From Kaustia mangrovi (GTDB lineage: Bacteria; Pseudomonadota; Alphaproteobacteria; Rhizobiales; Im1): a DNA stretch of 64,000 nt. How positions within the stretch are numbered: the stretch's first letter is position 1; the number at the start of each line of letters is the position of its first letter. The stretch covers positions 4,206,501 to 4,270,500 of the forward strand of contig NZ_CP058214.1 of assembly GCF_015482775.1 (NCBI RefSeq). Direction: 5' to 3'. Positions 56,181 through 64,000 of the stretch are shown one piece after another. The position numbers and the translations under genes were made by a program. The notes under the pieces are model-generated. The model did not search any database, was not told the DNA's origin, and saw only the letters and a program-made list of their open reading frames with translations.

Positions 56181-56227
56181 AAAACCCTGTCCTGATCCGG
56201 CGCATGCCGGGTCCGGGCAGGGTTTTT
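56181..56227 (+). terminator. Rho-independent terminator of hupB
   Basis: AAAACCCTG (56181-56189) pairs with CAGGGTTTT (56218-56226), with a nested CCGGC-GCAT-GCCGG hairpin inside, and a run of five T residues (56223-56227) closes it. It lies 60 bases after the hupB stop and is one of the clearest terminators in the window. Confidence 0.8.
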
Positions 56228-56335
56228 CGCATTCGGGGCGCCTGTCTCCGGCTTCGCCTCTTGCCCTCGCGCCGCGCCGCGCGTAAATCACGGGGGCGCC
56301 GGCGCGGGGGGACATTCGCGCTGCCGGCGGGGTGC

Positions 56336-56412
56336 GGGCGGTTAGCTCAGCCGGTTAGAGCACGTGGCTTACATCCACGGGGTCGGGAGTTCGAATCTCT
56401 CACCGCCCACCA
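56336..56412 (+). tRNA. tRNA-Val (UAC)
   Basis: A 77-base tRNA. The acceptor arms GGGCGGT and ACCGCCC pair exactly, CCA is encoded, and the anticodon loop CTTACAT in the CGTGG/CCACG stem gives TAC, reading valine codons. The D-arm motif GTTAGCTCAG and the T-loop GGTTCGAATC-like GAGTTCGAATC are standard. Confidence 0.96.
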
Positions 56413-56472
56413 GCCCTCCGGTGCCGGGCGTGACTCTTTTTCCGCAAGTGTCGCTTTTCGCGCGATCCTCGC

Positions 56473-56501
56473 TTGACTTGGCCAGGGGGGTGTCATACAC
56501 A
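56473..56501 (+). promoter_or_regulatory. Sigma-70-type promoter of tRNA-Asp
   Basis: TTGACT (56473-56478), 17 bases, then TACACA (56496-56501), placed about 50 bases ahead of the tRNA-Asp gene. The -35 element is strong and the -10 fair. Confidence 0.5.
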
Positions 56502-56550
56502 ACGACGCGCCTTGCCGAGGGGCTCCGGAGAGCCCATCTTTATACGGCAT

Positions 56551-56627
56551 GGGGGTGTAGCTCAGTCGGTTAGAGCGCTGGCCTGTCACGCCAGAGGCCG
56601 CGGGTTCGAGTCCCGTCACTCCCGCCA
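56551..56627 (+). tRNA. tRNA-Asp (GUC)
   Basis: A 77-base tRNA with the anticodon loop CTGTCAC in the CTGGC/GCCAG stem, anticodon GTC. The acceptor pair GGGGGTG/CACTCCC has one G-U wobble at position 4. CCA is encoded. The D-arm GTAGCTCAGTCGGTTAGAGC is standard. Confidence 0.96.
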
Positions 56628-56729
56628 TTTTCCTCAGATATTCGCCATCTAGATGCTGTCCGGTCGATGCCCGGCCGGCTCGACGTCCGATCCTGTTTGC
56701 CTGCAGGGCGCGTGTGACTGTAAGGTCCG

Positions 56730-57722
56730 TCAGTCGGACGGGGCCGTCTGCGGCTGGTGGGGGTCCTGTGAAGGGCCGCCGAGCGCAGCTCCGTAGCCGA
56801 GCTGGCGTGCATGGCGCGTATCGGCGAAAAGCATGCCGAGCCAGTTGGCGCCGGTCCCCTCGAACGCGGCGGATATCGTGGCCGCATGGGCCTTGCCGGA
56901 ACTGACATTTTCCCTGAGCAACCTGAATTTTCCGGCCAAGCCCAGACGCTCCGCAATGTCCGACATGGCGACCTCTATGTCCTCGTACCGGAAGAAATAG
57001 ATGTCGCACCAGCCGAGCTGCCTTGAGAGCAGCGTGTCGTCCCGCAGCGACGCCGCGTCCAGATCGACCCCGAAAACCTCCTGGAAATGATCGCCATACC
57101 AGGTGAACGGCATCATCATCGTGGCGAAGAAGGTTCTCACGGTCCGGTCGCAGGCAGGCGATCCGGTGCGGGGCGCGAGGTTGGCGAAGCGCCGCGGGCT
57201 CTCAAGCACCGTATCGATCCCGCCGGCCTCCTCCAGAAGGTCGGCCAGGCAGATGAGCAGCCGGGAAACCGTGCCGAGGATCAACTCGTCCCTGTCCGCC
57301 GCATTGATCCGCCACTGGGCGGCCAGTTCCTCCAGCGAGGGCAGGTAGCCCTTGATGTCCTGCGAGAGCTTCGAGCGGAACCAGTGCAGTGGATTCCGGC
57401 AGGTCGTGATGATGGACAGGCGCCGGCCCGGACGCATCTCCGCCCGGAAGGCGTTCACCTCGCGGGTGATCGCCGCGTTCCTCATAAATTGCTGGACCTT
57501 GTGCTCGTGGAAATAGGCGGACTGCTTCGGGCTCACCAAGAACGGCACGATCTGGCGGAGGTTCTTCTCACCGAGAAAGTGCGACTGCACGGCCGTCACG
57601 CCGTCCAGCGCGTCGAGGGACTGCACGATGGCTGTGCTGCCGACCTTCCCGTACTGATAGACGACGATGTAGTGGCGGCAGGCCATGTGGACGGCGGTTG
57701 GCCTGGTGCTCTTGTCCGGCAT
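56730..57722 (-). CDS. Sulfotransferase-like protein (putative capsular polysaccharide type)
   Basis: A 330-residue protein with features of PAPS-dependent sulfotransferases: the 5' phosphosulfate loop YQYGKVGSTAI (about 20-30) and the 3' phosphate region ITTCRNPLHWFRSKLSQD. It most resembles the family called putative capsular polysaccharide synthesis protein (NKWYS). The acceptor is unknown. It stands alone, next to tRNA-Asp and in front of an AT-rich gap, so it may be a mobile or recently gained gene. Start at ATG 57722 has GAGCGAGG upstream; ATG at 57689 is also possible. Confidence 0.65.
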   Translation of the reverse strand: MPDKSTRPTAVHMACRHYIVVYQYGKVGSTAIVQSLDALDGVTAVQSHFLGEKNLRQIVPFLVSPKQSAYFHEHKVQQFMRNAAITREVNAFRAEMRPGRRLSIITTCRNPLHWFRSKLSQDIKGYLPSLEELAAQWRINAADRDELILGTVSRLLICLADLLEEAGGIDTVLESPRRFANLAPRTGSPACDRTVRTFFATMMMPFTWYGDHFQEVFGVDLDAASLRDDTLLSRQLGWCDIYFFRYEDIEVAMSDIAERLGLAGKFRLLRENVSSGKAHAATISAAFEGTGANWLGMLFADTRHARQLGYGAALGGPSQDPHQPQTAPSD

Positions 57723-58148
57723 TGGGGATGGCCTCGCTCCGGTGAAATCCCTGCCTATGCACGCTCGCGGGCTCGACGAGCGCCCCACCAATCGTTAGGG
57801 GAATGACGCTTTGTTCGCAATAGTTGCAATAATATAAAATGCAAAAATAAGTATGTTTCCTCACAATGAGGGAAGGATGAGGGGGCTGCGATGTGCGCGG
57901 TCATTTGATCGGGCGGGACGTCATTCCCATTTGTGAGGATGGGACAAGACGATATGTCGATCCGCCCCCGCGCGAGTGCGTCGGGTGCGGCGCGACAGTA
58001 TGCGGCAGGAGGGAAGCCGCGGCCATATCGCCGTTCTCCAGCCCGTCGGGCCGTTATGTCCCGGCAAAGGGGTTGCACCCCATTGTGCGGTGCGCTACGA
58101 CGACGCCAACACCCCGCGGGTGGCGGGCCCTGAGCCGGTAATGCACCT
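57723..58148. other. AT-rich gap ahead of the nuo operon
   Basis: This 426-base gap holds an AT-rich stretch at about 57790-57880, unlike the GC-rich surroundings. On the plus strand TTGTTC (57811-57816), 16 bases and TATAAA (57833-57838) may form the nuo promoter, with a long leader of about 300 bases. Short frames here lack coding features. Confidence 0.45.
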
Positions 58149-58514
58149 ATGCTTGAGCTTCTGACAGAATACCTGCCGATTGTGATCTTCATGGGGCTGT
58201 GTCTCGTGATCGGCCTCGCCCTCATGCTGTCGGCCTTCATCATCGCGATCCGCCATCCGGATCCCGCCAAGGTCGCCGCCTATGAGTGCGGTTTCGACGC
58301 CTTCGACGACGCCCGCATGAAGTTCGACATCCGGTTCTATCTGGTGTCGATCCTGTTCATCATCTTCGACCTGGAGGTCGCCTTCCTGTTCCCCTGGGCC
58401 GTTTCGCTGAAGGAGATCGGCGCTTTCGGATTCTGGTCGATGATGGTGTTTCTTGGCGTGCTGACCATCGGCTTCGCCTATGAATGGCGGAAAGGAGCGC
58501 TGGAATGGGATTGA
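58149..58514 (+). CDS. nuoA: NADH dehydrogenase subunit A
   Basis: A 121-residue complex I membrane subunit with three spans. The loop [35 protein letters not shown] is the family hallmark, with AYECGF before it and its conserved Cys at about residue 47. Start of the complex I operon; overlaps nuoB by ten bases. Confidence 0.96.
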   Translation: MLELLTEYLPIVIFMGLCLVIGLALMLSAFIIAIRHPDPAKVAAYECGFDAFDDARMKFDIRFYLVSILFIIFDLEVAFLFPWAVSLKEIGAFGFWSMMVFLGVLTIGFAYEWRKGALEWD

Positions 58515-59056
58515 CGGAAAAGCTGACCATCGGCGGCGGCGACACCGCTCCCGGCGCCACGCAGGATCAGTTCTTCGCCGACGTCTCCAACGAGCTGGCC
58601 GACCGCGGCTTCCTGGTCGCTGCATCGCACGATCTCATCAACTGGGCGCGGACGGGCTCGCTGCACTGGATGACATTCGGGCTGGCCTGCTGCGCGGTGG
58701 AGATGATGCAGGTCGCCATGCCGCGCTATGACTGCGAGCGATTCGGGTTCGCCCCGCGCGCCTCGCCGCGCCAGTCGGATGTGATGATCGTGGCCGGCAC
58801 GCTGTGCAACAAGATGGCGCCGGCGCTCCGGCGGGTCTACGATCAGATGCCGGAGCCGCGCTACGTCATCTCCATGGGCTCCTGCGCCAATGGCGGCGGC
58901 TACTATCACTACTCCTATTCGGTTGTGCGCGGCTGCGACCGGGTCGTTCCCGTCGATATCTACGTGCCGGGCTGCCCGCCGACGGCGGAGGCGCTCCTCT
59001 ACGGAATTCTGCAACTGCAGCGCAAAATCCGCCGCACCGGCACGATCGAGCGCTGA
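58505..59056 (+). CDS. nuoB: NADH dehydrogenase subunit B
   Basis: A 183-residue complex I subunit carrying cluster N2, the last iron-sulfur cluster before quinone. Its cysteines are in [16 protein letters not shown] region, [17 protein letters not shown] and [14 protein letters not shown]. The ATG at 58505 gives the usual short N-terminal arm. It overlaps nuoA by ten bases. Confidence 0.97.
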   Translation: MGLTEKLTIGGGDTAPGATQDQFFADVSNELADRGFLVAASHDLINWARTGSLHWMTFGLACCAVEMMQVAMPRYDCERFGFAPRASPRQSDVMIVAGTLCNKMAPALRRVYDQMPEPRYVISMGSCANGGGYYHYSYSVVRGCDRVVPVDIYVPGCPPTAEALLYGILQLQRKIRRTGTIER

Positions 59057-59129
59057 GAAACCGAGCCGGCGCCCCGGTTCCAGGGGGCGCTCACGCCAGG
59101 GATTGTTGAGAACGGACTGACCGACGGCA

Positions 59130-59741
59130 ATGGACGAGACCTTACAGGAGATCGGCGAACACGCCGAGGCCGAGCTCGGCGATCTGGTGCTCAAGCGTGT
59201 CGAGGCCCATGGCGAGCTGACCGTGACCGTGGAGGCCGAACACATTGCGCGGGTTCTCAAGTTCCTGCGCGACGACGCCAATTGCCGCTTCGCGGTGCTC
59301 ATCGACATTTCGGGCGTCGACTATCCGGGGCGCGAGAAGCGCTTCGACGTCGTCTACCACCTTCTGAGCCCCTATCAGAATGCGCGCATCAGGGTGAAGC
59401 TCGAGGTGGGCGAGGACGTCACCGTGCCGAGCGTCTGCGATATCTTCCCGGCGGCGGTCTGGTACGAGCGCGAGGTCTACGACCTCTATGGCGTGCTGTT
59501 CTCCGGCCACCCCGATCTCCGGCGCATCCTCACCGATTACGGCTTCGAGGGCTTCCCGTTGCGCAAGGACTTCCCGCTCACCGGCTATGTGGAGCTGCGC
59601 TACGACAACGAGCAGCGCCGCGTGGTCTACGAGCCGGTCAAGCTGCAGCAGGAATTCCGCACATTCGACTATCTCAGTCCCTGGGAGGGAACCGAATACA
59701 TCCTCCCGGGCGACGAGAAGGCCCAAGAGAACCAGGGCTGA
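59130..59741 (+). CDS. nuoC: NADH dehydrogenase subunit C
   Basis: A 203-residue peripheral-arm subunit. The family signature [14 protein letters not shown] appears as [35 protein letters not shown] (quoted in part). The sequence then runs to [18 protein letters not shown]. It is separate from NuoD here, as in other alphaproteobacteria, and unlike E. coli, where they are fused. The next gene is not nuoD but a GFA-family gene. Confidence 0.96.
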   Translation: MDETLQEIGEHAEAELGDLVLKRVEAHGELTVTVEAEHIARVLKFLRDDANCRFAVLIDISGVDYPGREKRFDVVYHLLSPYQNARIRVKLEVGEDVTVPSVCDIFPAAVWYEREVYDLYGVLFSGHPDLRRILTDYGFEGFPLRKDFPLTGYVELRYDNEQRRVVYEPVKLQQEFRTFDYLSPWEGTEYILPGDEKAQENQG

Positions 59742-59760
59742 GGAAGAGGGACAGGGCGCA

Positions 59761-60192
59761 ATGGACGGCAATGCAAAGTCGGTTCCCGGCCGCTGCCTGT
59801 GCGGCGCGGTGACGTTCACGGCCATGGCGGGCGATCGCGATGTCGGCGTCTGCCACTGTTCCATGTGCCGGCACTGGACGGCGGGCGTCTTCATGGCGCT
59901 CCATTGCGAGGGCGTCACCCTCGACAAGGGCGATGAGCTGGGCGTCTACCGGTCCTCCGACTGGGGGGAGCGGTGTTTCTGCAAGGCGTGCGGCACACCG
60001 CTGTTCTGGCGCATGCACGACGGATCGATGTATGCCGTTTCCGTCAATGCGCTGGATGTCGGCGAGGACCTCAAGCTTGCCAGCGAGATCTTCATCGACG
60101 AGAAGCCCGGTTACTACGCATTCGCCAACGACACCCACAGGATGACCGGTGCCGAGGTGATCGCCATGGTCACCGGCGGTCAGGAAGAATAG
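59761..60192 (+). CDS. GFA-family zinc protein inside the nuo operon
   Basis: A 143-residue protein of the GFA (glutathione-dependent formaldehyde-activating enzyme, CENP-V/GFA) family. The zinc-binding cysteines are visible: Cys12 and Cys14 in GRCLCGAVTF, Cys31, Cys33 and Cys36 in CHCSMCRHW, then CFCKACGTPLFW. It starts 20 bases after nuoC and ends four bases before nuoD, on the same strand, so it must be transcribed with complex I. Its role there is unknown. Confidence 0.9.
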   Translation: MDGNAKSVPGRCLCGAVTFTAMAGDRDVGVCHCSMCRHWTAGVFMALHCEGVTLDKGDELGVYRSSDWGERCFCKACGTPLFWRMHDGSMYAVSVNALDVGEDLKLASEIFIDEKPGYYAFANDTHRMTGAEVIAMVTGGQEE

Positions 60193-60195
60193 TCC

Positions 60196-61386
60196 ATGGC
60201 TGAGGCGCAGATCCGCAATTTCAACATCAATTTCGGGCCGCAGCACCCGGCAGCCCATGGCGTGCTGCGCCTGGTGCTGGAGCTCGACGGCGAGGTCGTC
60301 AAGCGCGTCGATCCGCATATCGGGCTCTTGCATCGCGGCACCGAGAAGCTGATCGAGCACAAGACCTACCTTCAGGCGGTGCCCTATTTCGACCGGCTCG
60401 ACTATGTCGCGCCGATGAACCAGGAGCACGCCTTCGCGCTGGCCACCGAGAGGCTCCTGGAGCTGGAGGTCCCCAAGCGCGGCCAGCTCGTGCGCGTGCT
60501 CTATTCGGAGATCGGCCGGCTGCTCTCCCATCTCCTGAACGTCACGACGCAGGCCATGGATGTCGGCGCGCTCACCCCGCCATTGTGGGGGTTCGAGGAG
60601 CGCGAGAAGCTCATGATCTTCTACGAGCGCGCCTCCGGCTCGCGCATGCATGCCGCCTATGTCCGCCCCGGTGGCGTGACGCGCGACCTGCCGCCGGAGC
60701 TGCTCGACGATATCTTCGCCTTCTGCGAGACGCATCCCAAGGTGCTCGACGACATCGAGGGCCTCTTGACCGACAACCGCATCTTCAAGCAGCGCAATGT
60801 CGACATCGCCAAGCTCTCGCTGGAGGATGCGTTCGCCTGGGGCTTCTCCGGCGTCATGGTGCGCGGCTCGGGCGCGGCCTGGGACCTGCGCAGGGCGCAG
60901 CCCTATGAGTGCTATTCGGAGCTCGATTTCGACATCCCCGTCGGCAAGAACGGCGACTGCTACGACCGCTATCTGGTGCGCATGGAAGAGATGCGCCAGT
61001 CGGTGAAGATCATGAAGCAGTGCCTGGAGAAGCTCGCCTCGCCGGAAGGCCAGGGGCCGGTCTCGGCGGAGGACAACAAGGTGGTGCCGCCGCGCCGCGC
61101 GCAGATGAAGCGCTCCATGGAGTCGCTCATCCACCACTTCAAGCTCTATACGGAAGGCTATCGGGTGCCGGAGGGTGAGGTCTACGCCGCCGTGGAGGCG
61201 CCCAAGGGCGAGTTCGGCGTCTATCTGGTCTCCGACGGCACCAACAAGCCCTATCGGTGCAAGCTTCGCGCGCCGGGTTTCGCGCATCTGCAGGCCATGG
61301 ACTTCCTGTGCGAGGGCCACATGCTTGCGGACGTCGCCGCGATCCTGGGGTCGCTCGATATCGTGTTCGGCGAGGTGGATCGATGA
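60196..61386 (+). CDS. nuoD: NADH dehydrogenase subunit D
   Basis: A 396-residue complex I subunit related to the large subunit of NiFe hydrogenases; it helps form the quinone pocket with NuoB. Key blocks are [19 protein letters not shown] with the conserved His in [24 protein letters not shown], and the C-terminal region DIVFGEVDR. Normal length. Confidence 0.97.
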   Translation: MAEAQIRNFNINFGPQHPAAHGVLRLVLELDGEVVKRVDPHIGLLHRGTEKLIEHKTYLQAVPYFDRLDYVAPMNQEHAFALATERLLELEVPKRGQLVRVLYSEIGRLLSHLLNVTTQAMDVGALTPPLWGFEEREKLMIFYERASGSRMHAAYVRPGGVTRDLPPELLDDIFAFCETHPKVLDDIEGLLTDNRIFKQRNVDIAKLSLEDAFAWGFSGVMVRGSGAAWDLRRAQPYECYSELDFDIPVGKNGDCYDRYLVRMEEMRQSVKIMKQCLEKLASPEGQGPVSAEDNKVVPPRRAQMKRSMESLIHHFKLYTEGYRVPEGEVYAAVEAPKGEFGVYLVSDGTNKPYRCKLRAPGFAHLQAMDFLCEGHMLADVAAILGSLDIVFGEVDR

Positions 61387-61414
61387 TCGTGACGAAAGGT
61401 CAGGGAGGCGCGTC

Positions 61415-62473
61415 ATGAGTGTCCGCCGCCTCTATGACGAGCAGCCGGAGAGCTTCGCGTTCACGCCGGAGAACCAGGCGTGGGCGAGGGAGCAGATCGC
61501 CAAGTACCCCGACAGGCGGCAGGCCTCCGCGGTGATCTCGCTGCTCTGGCGCGCCCAGGAGCAGGCCGGCGGTTGGCTGCCGGAACCGGCGATCCGCCAC
61601 GTCGCCGACATGCTCTCCATGGCCTATATCCGGGTCTACGAGGTCGCGACCTTCTACACCATGTTCAATCTCGCCCCGGTCGGGCGCTACCATGTGCAGC
61701 TGTGCGGCACGACGCCGTGCTGGCTGCGCGGCGCCGACGACCTGAAGGCGGTGTGCCGCAAGGTGATCGGCGAGCAGAACCGGCCGACCGAGGACGGCAC
61801 CTTCTCGTGGGTCGAGGTGGAGTGCCTCGGCGCCTGCGTGAACGCGCCCATGGTGCAGATCAACAAGGATTATTACGAGGATCTCGACGCGGAGAGCTTC
61901 GAGCGGCTCCTCGCCGACCTCAAGGCCGGCAAGAGCCCGGCGCCGGGCCCCCAGATCGACCGCATCAACTCCGCGCCCGAGGGCGGGCCGCAGACGCTGG
62001 TCGAGCCCGATCTCTACAATGGCAACTACGCCAGGCTGTGGGCGAAGTCGAAGGGCAAGGCGGGCGACGAGGGCGAAGCCAAGGATGCTCCCGCGCCCAA
62101 GGCCGAACCGGCGACGAAGACCGCCCAGGCGACGAAGACCGCGCCGGCCAAGGCGGCGGAAACGGCGTCCGGCGGCGATGACGCGGCCAAGCAGCGCAAG
62201 CCGCGCGGCCTCAAGGCGCCGCGCAAGGCCGGTGCCGACGATCTGAAGCTCATTTCGGGCGTCGGGCCGAAGATCGAGGGATTGCTCAACGATCTCGGCA
62301 TCTACCACTACGACCAGATCGCCAAATGGGGCGAGGAGGAAGTCGCCTGGGTCGACGACTATCTGCGCTTCAAGGGCCGGATCGCCCGCGAGGGCTGGAT
62401 CGGCCAGGCTGAGACGCTGGCGAAGGGCGGGGAGACCGAATTCTCCCGCCGCAAGGCCAAGAAAGGCTCGTGA
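61415..62473 (+). CDS. nuoE: NADH dehydrogenase subunit E with C-terminal helix-hairpin-helix extension
   Basis: A 352-residue protein. The first 170 residues are NuoE, with the 2Fe-2S cluster of Cys97, Cys102, Cys137 and Cys141. The remaining part has an Ala/Lys/Pro-rich linker (about 215-270) and a helix-hairpin-helix-like domain, LKLISGVGPKIEGLLNDLGI (about 285-304). Classical NuoE is about 165 residues. The fused tail is known in several alphaproteobacteria, with unknown use. Confidence 0.93.
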   Translation: MSVRRLYDEQPESFAFTPENQAWAREQIAKYPDRRQASAVISLLWRAQEQAGGWLPEPAIRHVADMLSMAYIRVYEVATFYTMFNLAPVGRYHVQLCGTTPCWLRGADDLKAVCRKVIGEQNRPTEDGTFSWVEVECLGACVNAPMVQINKDYYEDLDAESFERLLADLKAGKSPAPGPQIDRINSAPEGGPQTLVEPDLYNGNYARLWAKSKGKAGDEGEAKDAPAPKAEPATKTAQATKTAPAKAAETASGGDDAAKQRKPRGLKAPRKAGADDLKLISGVGPKIEGLLNDLGIYHYDQIAKWGEEEVAWVDDYLRFKGRIAREGWIGQAETLAKGGETEFSRRKAKKGS

Positions 62474-62484
62474 GGGAGTAGACG

Positions 62485-63783
62485 ATGCTCGCCGACAAGG
62501 ACCGCATCTTCACCAATCTGTACGGGCTGCACGATCCGGGTCTCAAGGGCGCGACCGCGCGCGGCGCCTGGGACGGCACGAAGAAGTTCATCGATCAGGG
62601 CCAGGACTGGGTGATCGAGCAGGTCAAGGGCTCGGGCCTGCGCGGGCGCGGCGGCGCGGGCTTCCCGACCGGCCTCAAATGGTCCTTCATGCCCAAGGAG
62701 GTCGGCGAGCGGCCGCATTATCTGGTGGTCAATGCCGACGAGTCGGAGCCCGGCACCTGCAAGGACCGGGAGATCATGCGGCACGATCCCCATCTCCTGA
62801 TCGAGGGCTGCCTGATCGCCGGTTTCTCCATGCGCGCCCATACGGGCTACATCTATATCCGCGGCGAGTTCATCCGCGAGCGCGAGGCGCTGCAGCGCGC
62901 CATCGACGAGGCCTACGAGGCCAAGCTGATCGGCCCCGGCAACAAGCATGGCTGGGACTTCGACCTCTATGTCCATCACGGCGCGGGCGCCTATATCTGC
63001 GGTGAGGAGACGGCGCTCCTGGAAAGCCTGGAGGGCAAGAAGGGCATGCCGCGGCTGAAGCCGCCGTTCCCGGCCAATGTCGGCCTCTACGGCGCGCCGA
63101 CCACGGTGAACAACGTGGAGTCGATCGCCGTGGTGCCGACCATCCTCAGGCGCGGCGCCTCGTGGTTTTCGGGGCTCGGCCGGCCGAACAACGCCGGCAC
63201 CAAGCTGTTCTGCATTTCCGGCCATGTGAACCGGCCGTGCAATGTGGAAGAGGAGATGGGCATCCCCTTCCGCGAGCTGATCGAGAAGCATGCCGGCGGC
63301 GTGCGCGGCGGCTGGGACAACCTGCTCGCCGTCATCCCGGGCGGCTCCTCGGTGCCGTGCATCCCGGCGGAGACCTGCCGCGACCTGCCGATGGACTTCG
63401 ACTCGCTGAAGGCGGTCAAGTCGGGGCTCGGCACCGCGGCGGTGATCGTCATGGACAAGTCGACCGACATCGTGCGGGCGATCTCGCGCATCTCCTATTT
63501 CTACAAGCACGAATCCTGCGGCCAGTGCACGCCCTGCCGCGAGGGCACGGGCTGGATGTGGCGCGTTCTGGAGCGCATGGCCAGGGGTCAGGCGGAGAAG
63601 AGCGAGATCGACAACCTGCTCGACGTCACCTATCAGGTGGAAGGCCACACGATCTGCGCGCTGGGCGATGCGGCCGCATGGCCCGTCCAGGGGTTGATCC
63701 GCCATTTCCGCGGCGAGATCGAGCGGCGCATCGACGACTATGCGGCCTCCCACGCCGAGGCGGCGCCGGTCGCGGCCGAGTAA
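62485..63783 (+). CDS. nuoF: NADH dehydrogenase subunit F
   Basis: A 432-residue NADH-binding subunit with FMN and cluster N3. The NADH site [14 protein letters not shown] (about 52-65), the FMN region [19 protein letters not shown] and the cluster cysteines in [12 protein letters not shown] with a later Cys in HTICALGD are all present. Normal length. Confidence 0.97.
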   Translation: MLADKDRIFTNLYGLHDPGLKGATARGAWDGTKKFIDQGQDWVIEQVKGSGLRGRGGAGFPTGLKWSFMPKEVGERPHYLVVNADESEPGTCKDREIMRHDPHLLIEGCLIAGFSMRAHTGYIYIRGEFIREREALQRAIDEAYEAKLIGPGNKHGWDFDLYVHHGAGAYICGEETALLESLEGKKGMPRLKPPFPANVGLYGAPTTVNNVESIAVVPTILRRGASWFSGLGRPNNAGTKLFCISGHVNRPCNVEEEMGIPFRELIEKHAGGVRGGWDNLLAVIPGGSSVPCIPAETCRDLPMDFDSLKAVKSGLGTAAVIVMDKSTDIVRAISRISYFYKHESCGQCTPCREGTGWMWRVLERMARGQAEKSEIDNLLDVTYQVEGHTICALGDAAAWPVQGLIRHFRGEIERRIDDYAASHAEAAPVAAE

Positions 63784-63857
63784 GTCAAACGGGTGCCGCC
63801 TGACCCTTGCGCCGGCGCAAGGGACGGGAGCGCCGAGAGGAAAACGAAGAGACGGAC

Positions 63858-64000
63858 ATGCCGAAGCTCAAGGTCGACGGCAAGGAGATCGAGGTCGAGG
63901 ACGGGCTCACGCTCTTGCAGGCATGCGAGCTTGCCGGCGCGGAGATCCCGCGCTTCTGCTATCACGAGCGGCTCTCCATCGCCGGCAATTGCCGGATGTG
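63858..64000 (+). CDS. nuoG: NADH dehydrogenase subunit G, 5' part only
   Basis: The first 47 codons of NuoG ([20 protein letters not shown] onward), cut by the window edge. The start of the 2Fe-2S ferredoxin-like domain is seen, with Cys at about 34 (RFCYHERLS) and Cys at 45 (IAGNCRM). The rest of the operon lies outside. Confidence 0.9.
   Translation, partial: MPKLKVDGKEIEVEDGLTLLQACELAGAEIPRFCYHERLSIAGNCRM

Overview
The window is a GC-rich, gene-dense chromosomal segment of an alphaproteobacterium, most probably of the order Hyphomicrobiales (Rhizobiales). The evidence is gene order as much as sequence: tyrS-anmK divergence, an Rrf2-iscS-sufBCDS-sufT-sufA operon, glnB-glnA next to nnr, and tig-clpP-clpX-lon-hupB followed by tRNAs and the nuo operon. 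Genus and species cannot be read from the window. There is no phage, insertion sequence, CRISPR array or rRNA. Small palindromic repeats (GTCAT/CTCAT...GCGAAAGC...ATGAC/ATGAG) recur between genes.

Layout. 1-1.5 kb: a ferritin-like DUF455 protein and a single-cysteine peroxiredoxin. 1.7-5.2 kb: a very large AsmA/YhdP-like envelope protein with a TTG start. 5.3-8.7 kb: tyrS, anmK and an alpha/beta hydrolase. 8.8-16.7 kb: the iron-sulfur assembly operon, whose promoter carries a clear IscR-type box. 16.9-25.2 kb: ordinary genes (DEAD-box helicase, aquaporin, a secreted protein with an internal duplication, a thioredoxin-like protein, a PhoX-type phosphatase, an acetyltransferase, a TauE/SafE exporter). 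25.3-38.2 kb: moaA and, divergent from it, a long formate dehydrogenase locus. 38.2-40.8 kb: a cupin/PPOX pair facing a MocR regulator. 41.4-45.1 kb: glnA-glnB with a sigma-54 promoter, and an nnr gene broken by a one-base frameshift. 45.1-48.4 kb: a DMT transporter, LysR regulator, acetyltransferase and PPOX protein. 48.6-56.6 kb: tRNA-Leu, tig, clpP, clpX, lon, hupB, tRNA-Val and tRNA-Asp. 56.7-64 kb: a sulfotransferase-like gene and the start of the complex I operon (nuoABC, a GFA-family gene, nuoDEF and a truncated nuoG).

How the parts fit. The SUF operon supplies iron-sulfur clusters that are used heavily by the formate dehydrogenase (alpha and beta subunits), MoaA and complex I. MoaA makes the first pterin intermediate of the molybdenum cofactor needed by the formate dehydrogenase. 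That locus encodes a TorD-type chaperone, a small twin-arginine leader protein, the catalytic, ferredoxin-like and cytochrome b subunits, a small lipoprotein, a WD40-cytochrome c fusion, a 41-residue membrane peptide, a periplasmic serine protease, and five further small or uncharacterised proteins including a biotin/lipoate-ligase-like protein with an altered active-site motif. Taken together this is the best candidate here for an incompletely described system: a periplasmic formate oxidation module with its own maturation and electron-outlet proteins. The GFA-family gene inside the nuo operon is a second, smaller oddity that could also relate to one-carbon chemistry.
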